Assembly: GCA_002368175.1 (NCBI GenBank)
Contig: AP018172.1
Span: 6,575,001 to 6,639,000, forward strand
Direction: 5' to 3'
From: Calothrix sp. NIES-2098
GTDB lineage: Bacteria; Cyanobacteriota; Cyanobacteriia; Cyanobacteriales; Nostocaceae
DNA length: 64,000 nucleotides
Shown: positions 16,547 to 25,498 of the stretch, in pieces
Layout of the letters: every line of letters begins with the position of its first letter
Position numbering within the stretch: position 1 is the first letter of the stretch
Notes under the pieces: generated by a model
What the model was told of the DNA's origin: nothing
The model's database searches: none
The model's input: the letters and a program-made list of their open reading frames with translations, nothing else
Made by a program: the position numbers and the translations under genes

Positions 16547-17582
16547 TTTTTTGTACCCCCAAACCTGGTAAATCGTTGGGCAAAACTTTCCCTTCTTGAA
16601 TCGACGCACCTGTAAACGGATCGTCGATTAAGTTGAGATGACTGTCTAAATCTAAATAATCAGCTAGAGGAGCCAGATGTGCCGCTGCGGTATTAGCTAG
16701 CGAACTATCAGAATAGCAACCAAACATAACTTGTAAACCATAGGCTCTTGCTGTATGTACCATTCGTATTGCTTCTGTTAAGCCTCCTGATTTCATGAGT
16801 TTGATATTAATGCCGTCCACATAGTTTGCTAATTGGGGAATATCAGCGCTGGTAAAGCAACTTTCATCAACAAAAATTGGCAGAGGCGTATGCTTCTGTA
16901 ATTCTGCTAAACTTTTTTCCTCACCCCGTGGCAGTGGCTGTTCTACATACTTTATACCTAAATCAGCTAGCCAACTACACATTTCAATAGCATCACTCAA
17001 ACTCCAACCACCGTTGGCATCAACGAAGAATTCCAAATTTGGGGCTTCTTCTTTTAGCGCTAATAACATTTTCCGATCGGCATCTATGCCATCCGGACTA
17101 CCTAGCTTCACCTTAAAAAGACGGACATCTGTAAATTGTAACCAGTCCCGCGCTCTAGCTCGCGCCCCCTCTGGAGAATTTATACCAATAGTTACTGAAG
17201 TCGGCACTATAACATTGCGATCGAGTCCCCAGAGTTGCCACAGTGGTAAACCTACACGCTGGCCTAGCCAGTCGTGCATGGCCATATCCAACGCCGCCCT
17301 CGCTGAAGAAGGAACCTGCGCTTTTATCAACTCTTGCTCAACTTGCTGCCGCTGCAACGGGCTGAATGTTTCTAAAATTGATGTAACTTGCTGCAAAGCA
17401 TCTTTAATTTTATCGGTTGATTGCGAGCGATCGCCTACACCAAACGGCGACGCCTCCCCCCAACCTTCAATTCCCTCATGGGAAATACTCACCCATATAT
17501 TTGTTGTCTGGGCAGTTGTACCCCGACTAATTTTCAGGGGAAACCGCTTATTGACGGTAAATATTTTGACTTGAATTTGCAT
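16530..17582 (-). CDS. Enolase-superfamily dipeptide (L-Ala-D/L-Glu) epimerase
   Basis: A 350-residue member of the muconate-lactonizing/dipeptide epimerase subgroup. It shows the catalytic K-x-K in 'RLFKVKLGSPDG', the metal ligands in 'FVDANGGWS', 'VEQPLPRGEE' and 'IFVDESCFT', and the second catalytic lysine in 'INIKLMKSGGL'. Such enzymes epimerise L-Ala-D-Glu from recycled peptidoglycan, or related dipeptides or N-acyl amino acids. It overlaps the DUF1611 gene by 17 bases and is transcribed first, so the two form an operon. The exact substrate cannot be read from sequence; N-acyl-glutamate racemisation is possible if the partner is an N-acetyltransferase. Confidence 0.85.
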   Translation of the reverse strand: MQIQVKIFTVNKRFPLKISRGTTAQTTNIWVSISHEGIEGWGEASPFGVGDRSQSTDKIKDALQQVTSILETFSPLQRQQVEQELIKAQVPSSARAALDMAMHDWLGQRVGLPLWQLWGLDRNVIVPTSVTIGINSPEGARARARDWLQFTDVRLFKVKLGSPDGIDADRKMLLALKEEAPNLEFFVDANGGWSLSDAIEMCSWLADLGIKYVEQPLPRGEEKSLAELQKHTPLPIFVDESCFTSADIPQLANYVDGINIKLMKSGGLTEAIRMVHTARAYGLQVMFGCYSDSSLANTAAAHLAPLADYLDLDSHLNLIDDPFTGASIQEGKVLPNDLPGLGVQKSASAT

Positions 17583-17764
17583 AAATATTTTTATCTAAAA
17601 CTATAACAGATAACATAAATATCACAGTGTCAGTCTAAAGTTTAGTTATTTATATACATCTGTTATACTTTTTTACACGTCCTTGATTGGCAAAATTTAT
17701 CGATAATTTTGTCAGCTTATGTACGAAGGAGAAATCATACTTTAAAAGATACGCTATTAACTAT

Positions 17765-19013
17765 AGGACTTACGCAATTGGCACAAATAGCAGGCAGGGC
17801 AAAGCCCTGACACGCGACAATATAAATCAAACCAAGCACATAAAAATACTTGGGCGCTTCAGTTGCTGAATTAAATAATTAGAAAGCAAGTTATGCTTGA
17901 TTTGATAGATAGTTTTGCCAGTTCTATAGGCTAAATTCTTTAACCTAACCCAAACCAACATTGCACAAGCAATATGATTTCTTTGGAGTCTAGCTTTCCG
18001 ACACTGGCAAGATTCAATGCCAGTTAGTTGTTTAATTTCCCTGTGAAACTCCTCTATTTTCCAACGAATTTTACACACCTGTTGTACAACATCCGTGGAA
18101 CTTTGAGATAAATCGTTAGTGGCGACATAATCCGTTCTGTTGGTAGAAACAGTAACCCGGAATAGTTTCACTTTTTTATTAGCTGGGAATCCTTTAATTT
18201 TTATGATTTTACCACAGTCTAATTCTTCTTGGTTCCATTCTAATAATTCAATCCGTTTATATTTTTCTTGACCAAATGTATCATCAACTAAACGATTATT
18301 TTTTAAAGGGCAATAATAAATTTTGTCTAAGCTATCAATATATAGCATTAAACTGTGTACCGCATACCATGTATCCATCAAAACAGTATCAAATGGTAAA
18401 AGCTTATGATACACAAGGTTTTGGAGCATATCTTTCACATGGTCTATCTTGGTTTTCCCATCGACATCAGGATTAAAAATTCGATAATCTATGACCCAAA
18501 ATCTTTGAAGTGTAGGGTTGACATACACGCAGCTAACTACACCAATGCCTTTCAGGACACCATGCTCATTACCACTATATTGTCTTCTGACTATTTCTAT
18601 TTCTTCAGAATACTTTTTATCTAAAACGCTATCATCAAATATGATGTAACCATTTTCATCAGACTCAACGACCTCTTTCACGTTATCCCATAGTAAACGA
18701 GGTGTTAATTTTTCGGTTTTCAAATAATAGTTAATTGCGTCATGACTAATACTCTCTAAATGCTCTGCCAAATTGGTAATTGTATAATTAATTTGACTAC
18801 TTAATAAATATTGGCAGTAATTAAGCTTAGTAAATCTCATTACCCTTAGCGAAATTTATCTAATATAACCTCTACCTATTTTCTCACGAATATTTCGATA
18901 GTACTTCCAAGACAGCGACTTCTATTACGAAGGCAAAGCTTTCAAAATCAGATTTAATTAATACATATGTACTATGAACTAACGATCGCATTGTGCCAGT
19001 TGCGTAAGTCCTG
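17765..19013. mobile_element. Insertion sequence (IS4/IS701-like) with inverted repeats and target duplication
   Basis: About 1.25 kb. The ends AGGACTTACGCAATTGGCACAA (17765-17786, shown in two parts: AGGACTTACGC and AATTGGCACAA) and its near-complement TTGTGCCAGTTGC/GTAAGTCCT (18991-19012) are imperfect inverted repeats with one mismatch. AACTATA occurs at both flanks (17759-17765 and 19014-19020), consistent with a target-site duplication of six or seven bases. One transposase gene fills the element on the minus strand. It landed in the spacer 5' of the NUDIX gene, only about 25 bases from that ATG. Confidence 0.85.
17827..18840 (-). CDS. DDE transposase, IS4/IS701-like
   Basis: A 337-residue transposase. 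The catalytic acidic residues are recognisable in 'GYIIFDDSVLDK', 'FDTVLMDTWYAV' and the 'RWKIEEFHREIKQLTGIE' YREK-like block. The reading frame is complete, with no frameshift or stop, so the element may still be active. The codon use is more AT-rich than the neighbours. It is encoded inward from the right inverted repeat and stops about 60 bases from the left one. Confidence 0.9.
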   Translation of the reverse strand: MRFTKLNYCQYLLSSQINYTITNLAEHLESISHDAINYYLKTEKLTPRLLWDNVKEVVESDENGYIIFDDSVLDKKYSEEIEIVRRQYSGNEHGVLKGIGVVSCVYVNPTLQRFWVIDYRIFNPDVDGKTKIDHVKDMLQNLVYHKLLPFDTVLMDTWYAVHSLMLYIDSLDKIYYCPLKNNRLVDDTFGQEKYKRIELLEWNQEELDCGKIIKIKGFPANKKVKLFRVTVSTNRTDYVATNDLSQSSTDVVQQVCKIRWKIEEFHREIKQLTGIESCQCRKARLQRNHIACAMLVWVRLKNLAYRTGKTIYQIKHNLLSNYLIQQLKRPSIFMCLV

Positions 19014-19039
19014 AACTATACAATTCACTTTGAGTATCT

Positions 19040-19603
19040 ATGAAAAACCTGAAAAAATGGAAAATATTGAAATCGCAAATGGTATTAGATCATCGTTGGT
19101 GCCAGGTGAGACAAGATGAAATAGAATTGCCTAACGGAGAAATTATTGATGATTATTTTGTTAATATTAAACCAGAAGTAGCGTTAATTTTACCGATAAC
19201 TAGCAATCAAGAGATTGTATTTGTTAGGCAGTATAGACACGCTGTAGGCAATTTTTTTATAGAACTCCCTGCTGGTAGTTTCGATCCACAACAAGAGAAT
19301 GCAGAAGTTGCAGCAGTGAGAGAATTAGTAGAAGAAACTGGTTATATTACCGAACAAGTAAATAAAATCGCCACACTATACGATAAGCCCAGTAAAGATA
19401 CCAATCAAATCCATTTATTTTTAGCAGAAAATGTCAAAAAGGCTAAAGAGCAACAGTTAGATATTACAGAAGAAATTGAAGTAATATTAATTCCTGTAGA
19501 ATCAGTTTTAGAAAAAATCACTCAAGGGGAAATTGCTGTAGCAGGTAGTGTAGCAGCGCTTTTTTTAGGTTTGAGTTTTCTCACAGAAAGAGGTAAAAAA
19601 TGA
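19040..19603 (+). CDS. NUDIX hydrolase (ADP-ribose pyrophosphatase-like)
   Basis: A 187-residue NUDIX protein. The Nudix box is 'GSFDPQQENAEVAAVRELV' followed by EETGY, with the REL-EE metal-binding core intact and one extra residue between the first Gly and Glu. The preceding 'IVFVRQYRHAVGNFFIELPA' strand is typical of ADP-ribose pyrophosphatases, which cleave ADP-ribose or related nucleotide sugars. The start codon is 26 bases from the end of an insertion sequence, so its native promoter has probably been displaced and transcription may now begin in the element. No clear ribosome binding site is seen. Confidence 0.87.
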   Translation: MKNLKKWKILKSQMVLDHRWCQVRQDEIELPNGEIIDDYFVNIKPEVALILPITSNQEIVFVRQYRHAVGNFFIELPAGSFDPQQENAEVAAVRELVEETGYITEQVNKIATLYDKPSKDTNQIHLFLAENVKKAKEQQLDITEEIEVILIPVESVLEKITQGEIAVAGSVAALFLGLSFLTERGKK

Positions 19604-19773
19604 CTTTGAGCGCTGTTGCGATCGCTCTATAGTTTGCTTTGGAACTAACTCTCCAAAATTACGTCTTGTTTAATCTGATACCGCTGGCATTAAAGCTGCT
19701 CTATGTATACTTTGTTTGCAGTCAGCAGCTAAGATGCTTAGTAGCATTGGGTTTTTCATTGTAAATTGCTTAG

Positions 19774-22002
19774 ATGTGTCCAGTTGGGGTTCGTACTAGT
19801 CACTCAACTCATTCCCTAGAAACCGGTGTAGCCAAACTTTGGCTGTTACTGGTGGGCGTGAATCAATATGAGGATGAGCAAATACCTTGTTTGCATTACT
19901 CAGCATTGGACTGTCAAGGTTTAGGAGATGCTTTAAACGCCGCAACACAAGCATTTCCGCAAAAGGAGGTGATGATTTACCACGATTTTGCCTCCCAGCA
20001 GCCAAAGTTAGAAAATGTTCTGACTAGCCTCAGACAAATCGCAGCCGCTACCAAACCCATTGATACCGTTCTATTTTATTTTTCTGGACATGGGATGCTA
20101 GATCCATTAAGCCAGCAGGTGGTGCTGTGTCTGCAAGATACGCAAAAAGAAAAATTAATCGACACTGGTTTAAAGTTGCAGGAAGTTTTGCAACTATTAG
20201 AGAATTGTTCTGCCCAGCAACAATTACTAATCTTAGATGCTTGTCATAGCGGTGGGATGACCCTGTTGGGTGCGAGAGGCCAAACCGATCCCCAACTCAA
20301 CCCGACACCAGAGTTAGTAGAAGTGCTTCGACAACGAGCCGCCCAGCGAAAAGGATTTTATGCTTTATTATCTTGCGATCGCGGGCAGCAATCTTGGGAA
20401 TTTCCCCAACTAGGACATGGTGTATTTACATATTATTTGATTCGCGGATTAAAAGGAGAAGCTGCTGATTCTCAAGGGGTAATCGAAGCTGATGGGCTTT
20501 ACCGCTATGTTTATCACCAAACACTCACATATATAGATAAAGCCAATCAGCAGTTGCGAGTGATTAATCAACTCAAAAAAGGACGGGGAGACAATTCAAT
20601 ACATTCGGAATATCCCTCACAAACGCCCAAGCGCATTGTCGAAGGTGTAGGAGAAGTAGTTTTGGGATTGAAATCCAAAAAAATAGAATCTTCTCAAAAT
20701 CCGCGACAGGCGTTAGTTGTAGAAGGACTTCCGCAAAGTAAAACTTCTCTAGCTTTGAGTAAAATACTCAGTACTGCTGGTAGTTTTGCAGTCAATTATT
20801 GGGCTGTAAGCGGCAAAAATTCCCAATCCGATGTCCGCAAAGCCATTCAAAAATGCTTGCTATCTCAATCTTTTACCGAATCTACCAATATCCCAGACGC
20901 AGCCGCCACGGTATTGTTATATCTGCGAGGAAAAATTCAAGAGACAGAACAGGGAGAAGCCGTATTAATACTCTCTGATGATATTGTCATCCAGCGCTCG
21001 TGGTTAAGAAAACAGTTACGCCGATGCCGATCGCAACAAATCATCGTGTTAGATTGTCCGCTAGAACCGGGAGTAGACACAGCATCAGTACGTGATTGGC
21101 TAGAAGAACTCCAACTAGGATTAGATATAGGACAGTGTTTAATTACGGCTGCTGTCCCATCTCACGACAGCGAAAGATTTGCTACTACTTTATTAGAAAC
21201 TCTCAACCAGGGGATACAGCCAACTGGACTCACAGCCGCAGCTTGGATTACACAGTTGCAAGTGCAATTGGCAAAAACTGACATCAACTTATATTTTTGG
21301 TTGTCTGGTTCTCAAGGAATTATTGAAGTCTTACCAGGAAAAACCCTATTCTCTAACGATAGTTCCAACGAACAGCCAGAAGATCCTAACAATCCCACCG
21401 TTGATGATTTGAGTTCTGAGGTAGGGATAGATTATACTCATCTGCGAGATTTACTCCAAGCCCAAAGATGGCTGGAGGCGGATCGAGAAACGACAACTCT
21501 CATGTTGCAGGTAGCTGGACGAGAACAACAGCGCTACCTGGATCTCGACAGTCTCAAAAATTTTTATTGTAAAGATCTTTATACTATTGACCAGCTTTGG
21601 GTAAGTTATAGTCATGGGCGCTTTGGTTTTAGCGTCCAACACCGTATCTGGCAGAGTATGAAAAGTAAATCTGCTACTGACCCTGTGTTGGCTTTAATGA
21701 TTGGTAGCGCCAAAGTGGCTGCTACAGAAACCTGTATTGATTTTGCCAATCGCGTTGGTTGGCGACTCAAAGACTCTTGGGTTGATTATGACAATCTGAT
21801 TTGGCAAGGGGAAACTCCTATCGGACATCTACCTTATGTCGGTTTTCTTGAGCAAGCTTGGCGTGTGAAAGTATTAGGTGTTTGGGAGTGGCATAGTGCG
21901 ATCGCAACTGCTGCTTGGTGGGAATTGTGCGTTACTCTCTTCTCGCGTCTTGAGACTTGTCAAATTGTTAATCCCGTGGCAGACGATCTTAATTCTACTT
22001 AA
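19774..22002 (+). CDS. Metacaspase (C14 peptidase) with C-terminal GUN4 domain
   Basis: A 742-residue multidomain protein. Residues about 20-260 form a caspase-like peptidase with the catalytic pair His106 ('FYFSGHGML') and Cys157 ('LILDACHSGGM'), both intact. The middle (about 290-520) has a weak P-loop-like 'VVEGLPQSKTSLALSK' and reads like a degenerate ATPase or effector region. Residues about 555-735 are a GUN4 domain ('VGIDYTHLRDLLQAQRWLEAD', with 'FGFSVQHRIWQSM' and 'VGWRLKDSWVDY'). GUN4 binds porphyrins and stimulates Mg-chelatase in chlorophyll synthesis. A peptidase coupled to a tetrapyrrole sensor is the obvious inference. No signal peptide or membrane segment. Confidence 0.87.
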   Translation: MCPVGVRTSHSTHSLETGVAKLWLLLVGVNQYEDEQIPCLHYSALDCQGLGDALNAATQAFPQKEVMIYHDFASQQPKLENVLTSLRQIAAATKPIDTVLFYFSGHGMLDPLSQQVVLCLQDTQKEKLIDTGLKLQEVLQLLENCSAQQQLLILDACHSGGMTLLGARGQTDPQLNPTPELVEVLRQRAAQRKGFYALLSCDRGQQSWEFPQLGHGVFTYYLIRGLKGEAADSQGVIEADGLYRYVYHQTLTYIDKANQQLRVINQLKKGRGDNSIHSEYPSQTPKRIVEGVGEVVLGLKSKKIESSQNPRQALVVEGLPQSKTSLALSKILSTAGSFAVNYWAVSGKNSQSDVRKAIQKCLLSQSFTESTNIPDAAATVLLYLRGKIQETEQGEAVLILSDDIVIQRSWLRKQLRRCRSQQIIVLDCPLEPGVDTASVRDWLEELQLGLDIGQCLITAAVPSHDSERFATTLLETLNQGIQPTGLTAAAWITQLQVQLAKTDINLYFWLSGSQGIIEVLPGKTLFSNDSSNEQPEDPNNPTVDDLSSEVGIDYTHLRDLLQAQRWLEADRETTTLMLQVAGREQQRYLDLDSLKNFYCKDLYTIDQLWVSYSHGRFGFSVQHRIWQSMKSKSATDPVLALMIGSAKVAATETCIDFANRVGWRLKDSWVDYDNLIWQGETPIGHLPYVGFLEQAWRVKVLGVWEWHSAIATAAWWELCVTLFSRLETCQIVNPVADDLNST

Positions 22003-22191
22003 GCCAGGAGGGTAGAAGCGATCGCGTTTATTTTAGGAATCAACGCAGATATGTGGAGCTAGAGAAAAACCTACTTACGTTCGCCAAATTCCCGAAATCA
22101 TCTAAGACAAAACTGTATTCCTACCCATACTGTTTTTAATAAACACAGTTTCAAACTAAGTAATTCTACCTTTGTTAATTGAGCCAGGATC

Positions 22192-22869
22192 ATGCATCAA
22201 ACACAATTACAAGGAATTTTTCCAGACATTACTTTCAAATCTTGGGATTTAGAATATACTCTGCATCCCTCAGTAGAGTCTAAATTTAAACGTTGTTTAG
22301 ACATTTTGGGGAGTTTGGTAGGATTATTGATTTTAGTAATCTTGTTTGTACCGATAGCGATCGCTATTAAAATCGATAGTCCAGGGCCTATTTTCTTCGC
22401 TCAAGAACGCTATGGTCTGCAAGGACGCCCATTTCGTCTGTATAAATTCCGGTCAATGGTGAGTGATGCAGAGCAATTAAAATCTTTAGTAAGTAACGAG
22501 GCTGATGGACTCATCTTTAAAAACAAAAATGATTTCCGAATTACTAAAGTAGGTCGCTTTTTAAGACGCACTAGCTTAGATGAACTACCCCAATTTTGGA
22601 ATGTTTTGCTCAATGATATGAGCTTAGTTGGAACACGTCCGCCTACAGGTGATGAAGTTATTAAATACACAGAAAAACATTGGCGTCGTTTAAACGTCAA
22701 ACCCGGTTTAACTGGAGAATGGCAAGTTAACGGACGTTCTCATGTGACAGATTTTGAACAAATCGTTGACTTAGACTTGCAATACCAGAAAAATTGGCAT
22801 CCATTTTATGACTTATTTTTAATTGGGAAAACATTCTACGTCATCTTTGGCAAAATTGGAGCATTCTAA
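22192..22869 (+). CDS. Bacterial sugar transferase (undecaprenyl-phosphate glycosyl-1-phosphate transferase)
   Basis: A 225-residue polyprenyl-phosphate sugar-1-phosphate transferase of the WbaP/WcaJ catalytic-core type. A membrane helix (about residues 40-65) is followed by the diagnostic 'SPGPIFFAQERYGLQGRPF' and 'LYKFRSMVSDAE', then 'VGRFLRRTSLDELPQFWNVL' and 'MSLVGTRPP'. It starts lipid-linked repeat-unit synthesis for exopolysaccharide or, in this group, heterocyst envelope polysaccharide. Only the catalytic core is present, without the large N-terminal membrane domain. No other polysaccharide gene is adjacent. AGCCAGGATC before the ATG may serve as the ribosome binding site. Confidence 0.9.
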   Translation: MHQTQLQGIFPDITFKSWDLEYTLHPSVESKFKRCLDILGSLVGLLILVILFVPIAIAIKIDSPGPIFFAQERYGLQGRPFRLYKFRSMVSDAEQLKSLVSNEADGLIFKNKNDFRITKVGRFLRRTSLDELPQFWNVLLNDMSLVGTRPPTGDEVIKYTEKHWRRLNVKPGLTGEWQVNGRSHVTDFEQIVDLDLQYQKNWHPFYDLFLIGKTFYVIFGKIGAF

Positions 22870-22888
22870 AAAATCTGTAGTGAAGAGT

Positions 22889-22931
22889 TAAGATTCCTGG
22901 CTTCTTAAAGAAGTCGGGAATCTTACTTTTT
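22889..22931 (+). terminator. Strong intrinsic terminator after the sugar transferase
   Basis: TAAGATTCC (22889-22897) pairs with GGAATCTTA (22917-22925); the inner CTTCTT/AAGAAG continues the stem to a very small loop, and CTTTTT follows. It separates the convergent sugar transferase and amylase genes. Confidence 0.82.
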
Positions 22932-22940
22932 AAGAGTAAA

Positions 22941-24833
22941 TTAGGACGCCCAAGTATCCCGCCATTTAACTGTACCTTTTTCCACTAATATCCAGCGACG
23001 GCTAACTAGATTTTCGCGCAAAGCTGGTTGATTCTCTCTCAACAGAGCATACTTATAGCATATTGCTTTTCCTGCACTCTCATTAAAAGGTATTTCCCCA
23101 AACCAAGTATTTTCATTGATATATTCTAAAGCGTAAGCTTTGCTAATATCCCAATTGCCTAACTCCGGACAATCACCTGTCACCACAACTGTATCACCAG
23201 GTTGGGTTGTCAAACCATTTACCTGTACCCTGACAATCGTTTTTCCCTTCACCCGTTCGCCCAAATAACTCAGTACAATTAACTCTTTGGGATTTAACTT
23301 TAAGCCTGATATTTTGCCATTTTTAACTTCTATTTGACGCTGCGTTACTATACAGTTATATTCCCCATCTTCTAATTCTGTATTCTCTACATCAATAGTA
23401 ATTGTATCGCCTTTATTCATCGCTACTAAGCAACGATAATCTCGATAACTCCGCAGATAGCAATATACATCAGGTGTAATATATTTCTGCTTATGGCTTC
23501 CTAGAGAAACAGCCGGATTTAAACGCCGCAATTTAGATAATAATTGAATATCTTGGTAAAGCTGTGAAGCTGTATCCCATTTCTCCATAATTGGACGGTT
23601 ATAAGGATCGTTTCCGCCATTAGTATCATTGTGGAGATATTGCTCAGTGCCATAATAAATACAAGGAATTCCGCGACTAGTCATAATCAAAGCCATCGCC
23701 AATCGCAATAGTTCAGGATCGGAATTCAAACTTTGAAATCGCGGCATATCATGATTATCTATAAAGGTAATCAATTCTGTTGCCGTATTGTAAAGATAAT
23801 CCAGATTTAGAACATCTTGAACTAAATGAAATCCCCCTGCTGCATTTTGAGCCAAAGCTTGACGAATTCCTTCACACAAACCAAAGTCTAAAATTGACAT
23901 TCCAGACTCATTGGCAAATTTAACTGAACTGCTCTTTCTAGGATTGCTAAAACCCCATTCACCAAAAATAAATACTGAAGGTTTATGGGTTTGAATATCG
24001 CTATTAAATTCCTGCCAAAACCAAATAGGCATATGCTTTACTGTATCCACACGTAAAGCATCAACTCCTTTATCTAACCATTGCTTGATTGCAGTTTTAA
24101 TATAATGGCGATAGTCAGGATTGCTTTCATTAAAAGTTGCCAATCCTGACATTTCGTAATAGAGCAATTGATATTCATCTTCCCAATCGGTAATTTCTGG
24201 ATTGTGATGATACCAATGATTAACATCATTGTAATAATCCGCAATTAACACCCCATCTTCGTAAAGTTGACCTTTGACACCGTTAACATCAGGACTGCTG
24301 TGATTACAAACAATATCTAAAATTAACTTCATACCTCGCTCATGTAAGCCAGAAATTAATTTATCTAATGTGCTACTTTTAAATAAAGAATTCTCCTCAT
24401 TAGGAGCGAGGAAACGCGGATTAATCCGTTTAAAATCTTTTGTCCAATAACCATGCATTGCAGCATTATCAAATTGTAATGCTTCTACTTGCTCAAATAA
24501 TGGAGAAATCCAAATTGCTGTAATTCCTAGATTCTTGAGATAATCTAGTTTGTCAATAATTCCTTGCAAATCTCCACCCCAATATTTACCCCACTTTTGC
24601 TTAGTGGGGTCGTAAAGTTCTGGATTAGCGCCTTCATTATTACTGGAATCTCCATCATAAAAACGGTCTACAATGATGAAGTAAATAGTTTCTTGGCGAA
24701 ATTCAATCGCTCTGGTAAACAGAAACTCAAAATCGGAAACTGTTTCGGATGCAACTGTTTCAGTATGGAACCCAGCAGCAGCTTTTGTAGCTTGAGCTTC
24801 AATCTCAGAAGGGGATGGAGAAATTTGCACCAT
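22941..24833 (-). CDS. GH13 alpha-amylase-type glycoside hydrolase with C-terminal CBM20-like domain
   Basis: A 630-residue enzyme. The GH13 regions are 'LILDIVCNHSS' (region I), 'DALRVDTVKHMP' with the nucleophile Asp (region II), 'VFIFGEWGFSN' with the acid Glu (region III) and 'ITFIDNHDMPRF' with the transition-state Asp (region IV). Residues about 530-630 resemble a starch-binding CBM20 ('VRVQVNGLTTQPGDTVVVTG', 'CPELGNWD', 'KYALL'). Together this indicates hydrolysis or transfer on glycogen-type alpha-glucans. No signal peptide is evident; residues 1-45 are a low-complexity lead. Probably intracellular glycogen or maltodextrin breakdown. Confidence 0.9.
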   Translation of the reverse strand: MVQISPSPSEIEAQATKAAAGFHTETVASETVSDFEFLFTRAIEFRQETIYFIIVDRFYDGDSSNNEGANPELYDPTKQKWGKYWGGDLQGIIDKLDYLKNLGITAIWISPLFEQVEALQFDNAAMHGYWTKDFKRINPRFLAPNEENSLFKSSTLDKLISGLHERGMKLILDIVCNHSSPDVNGVKGQLYEDGVLIADYYNDVNHWYHHNPEITDWEDEYQLLYYEMSGLATFNESNPDYRHYIKTAIKQWLDKGVDALRVDTVKHMPIWFWQEFNSDIQTHKPSVFIFGEWGFSNPRKSSSVKFANESGMSILDFGLCEGIRQALAQNAAGGFHLVQDVLNLDYLYNTATELITFIDNHDMPRFQSLNSDPELLRLAMALIMTSRGIPCIYYGTEQYLHNDTNGGNDPYNRPIMEKWDTASQLYQDIQLLSKLRRLNPAVSLGSHKQKYITPDVYCYLRSYRDYRCLVAMNKGDTITIDVENTELEDGEYNCIVTQRQIEVKNGKISGLKLNPKELIVLSYLGERVKGKTIVRVQVNGLTTQPGDTVVVTGDCPELGNWDISKAYALEYINENTWFGEIPFNESAGKAICYKYALLRENQPALRENLVSRRWILVEKGTVKWRDTWAS

Positions 24834-25035
24834 AATTTTATTAAAAGCGCTAACGGTTTGGCGTTGTCTAGGTAACTTAGGGCTTAGGTAGTCAAAATTT
24901 ATCTCACAAAAATTTTACATGGCAGTGAGTAGCTTAAGCTAGCCATGAGTATGCGATCGCACTTGTAAATGAGCAATCCCAATCAATAAAGCATATTTGG
25001 AGTAGAAGTTGCTCTAGTATTAAAAGCGCTATTTG

Positions 25036-25128
25036 TTAAGCAACCTCATTTGCTCGGATAGCAGCTTCGATTTCTTCTGCATAAGGATCTACATATATCC
25101 AAGCATTAACTAAATCAGCAGCACTGAT
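25036..25128 (-). pseudogene. Possible remnant of a small DUF433-like antitoxin
   Basis: A short frame, read on the minus strand, ends at TAA 25036 and encodes 'HISAADLVNAWIYV' and 'DPYAEEIEAAIRANEVA'. This looks like the C-terminus of the small DUF433-type antitoxin proteins frequent in cyanobacteria. Upstream the frame does not continue to a start. The assignment is weak and rests on about 30 residues. Confidence 0.28.
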
Positions 25129-25427
25129 GTGAGAATGATCTTACTGGCAAAATTTGAGCGCACCCTTGCTAGTCAGCCTAAAGAGTAGCCTGGACAAGCA
25201 AAATAGCTGTCCCTAGAAAGAGGCTTTGGAGCAACAATCCCACTTTAATTAGATCGGGTTAAAAAAGTAGCAGATTTAGAACTAGTAGGAAACTTTCTGC
25301 AATAGTTCTCTTTCCTGCCTTTGTTGCTGTCTAGTCCTCTTTATAGGAATGATGTGTCTGGTGGAATTAAAAACATCTTGTCAAGGGAGTGTCTGTAAAG
25401 TTGCGAGGGAAAAACTTTTGTGGGTAG

Positions 25428-25455
25428 TTGAACAGATTCTAGGTTTTTCTATATA
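25428..25455 (+). promoter_or_regulatory. Predicted sigma-70-type promoter of the RiPP export arm
   Basis: TTGAAC (25428-25433) and TATATA (25450-25455) are spaced by 16 bases, about 45 bases before the GTG start of the HTH gene. A strong ribosome binding site (AAAGGAGGGG) follows. Sequence match only. Confidence 0.45.
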
Positions 25456-25498
25456 AGCTTTGCATAGGCTTTGTGGAAATTTGAAAGGAGGGGTAATT

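Noticed and set aside
16547..16609. 21-residue extension of the DUF1611 protein
   Set aside because: It would overlap the epimerase gene by 80 bases and is not family-like; the GTG at 16546 gives the expected start.
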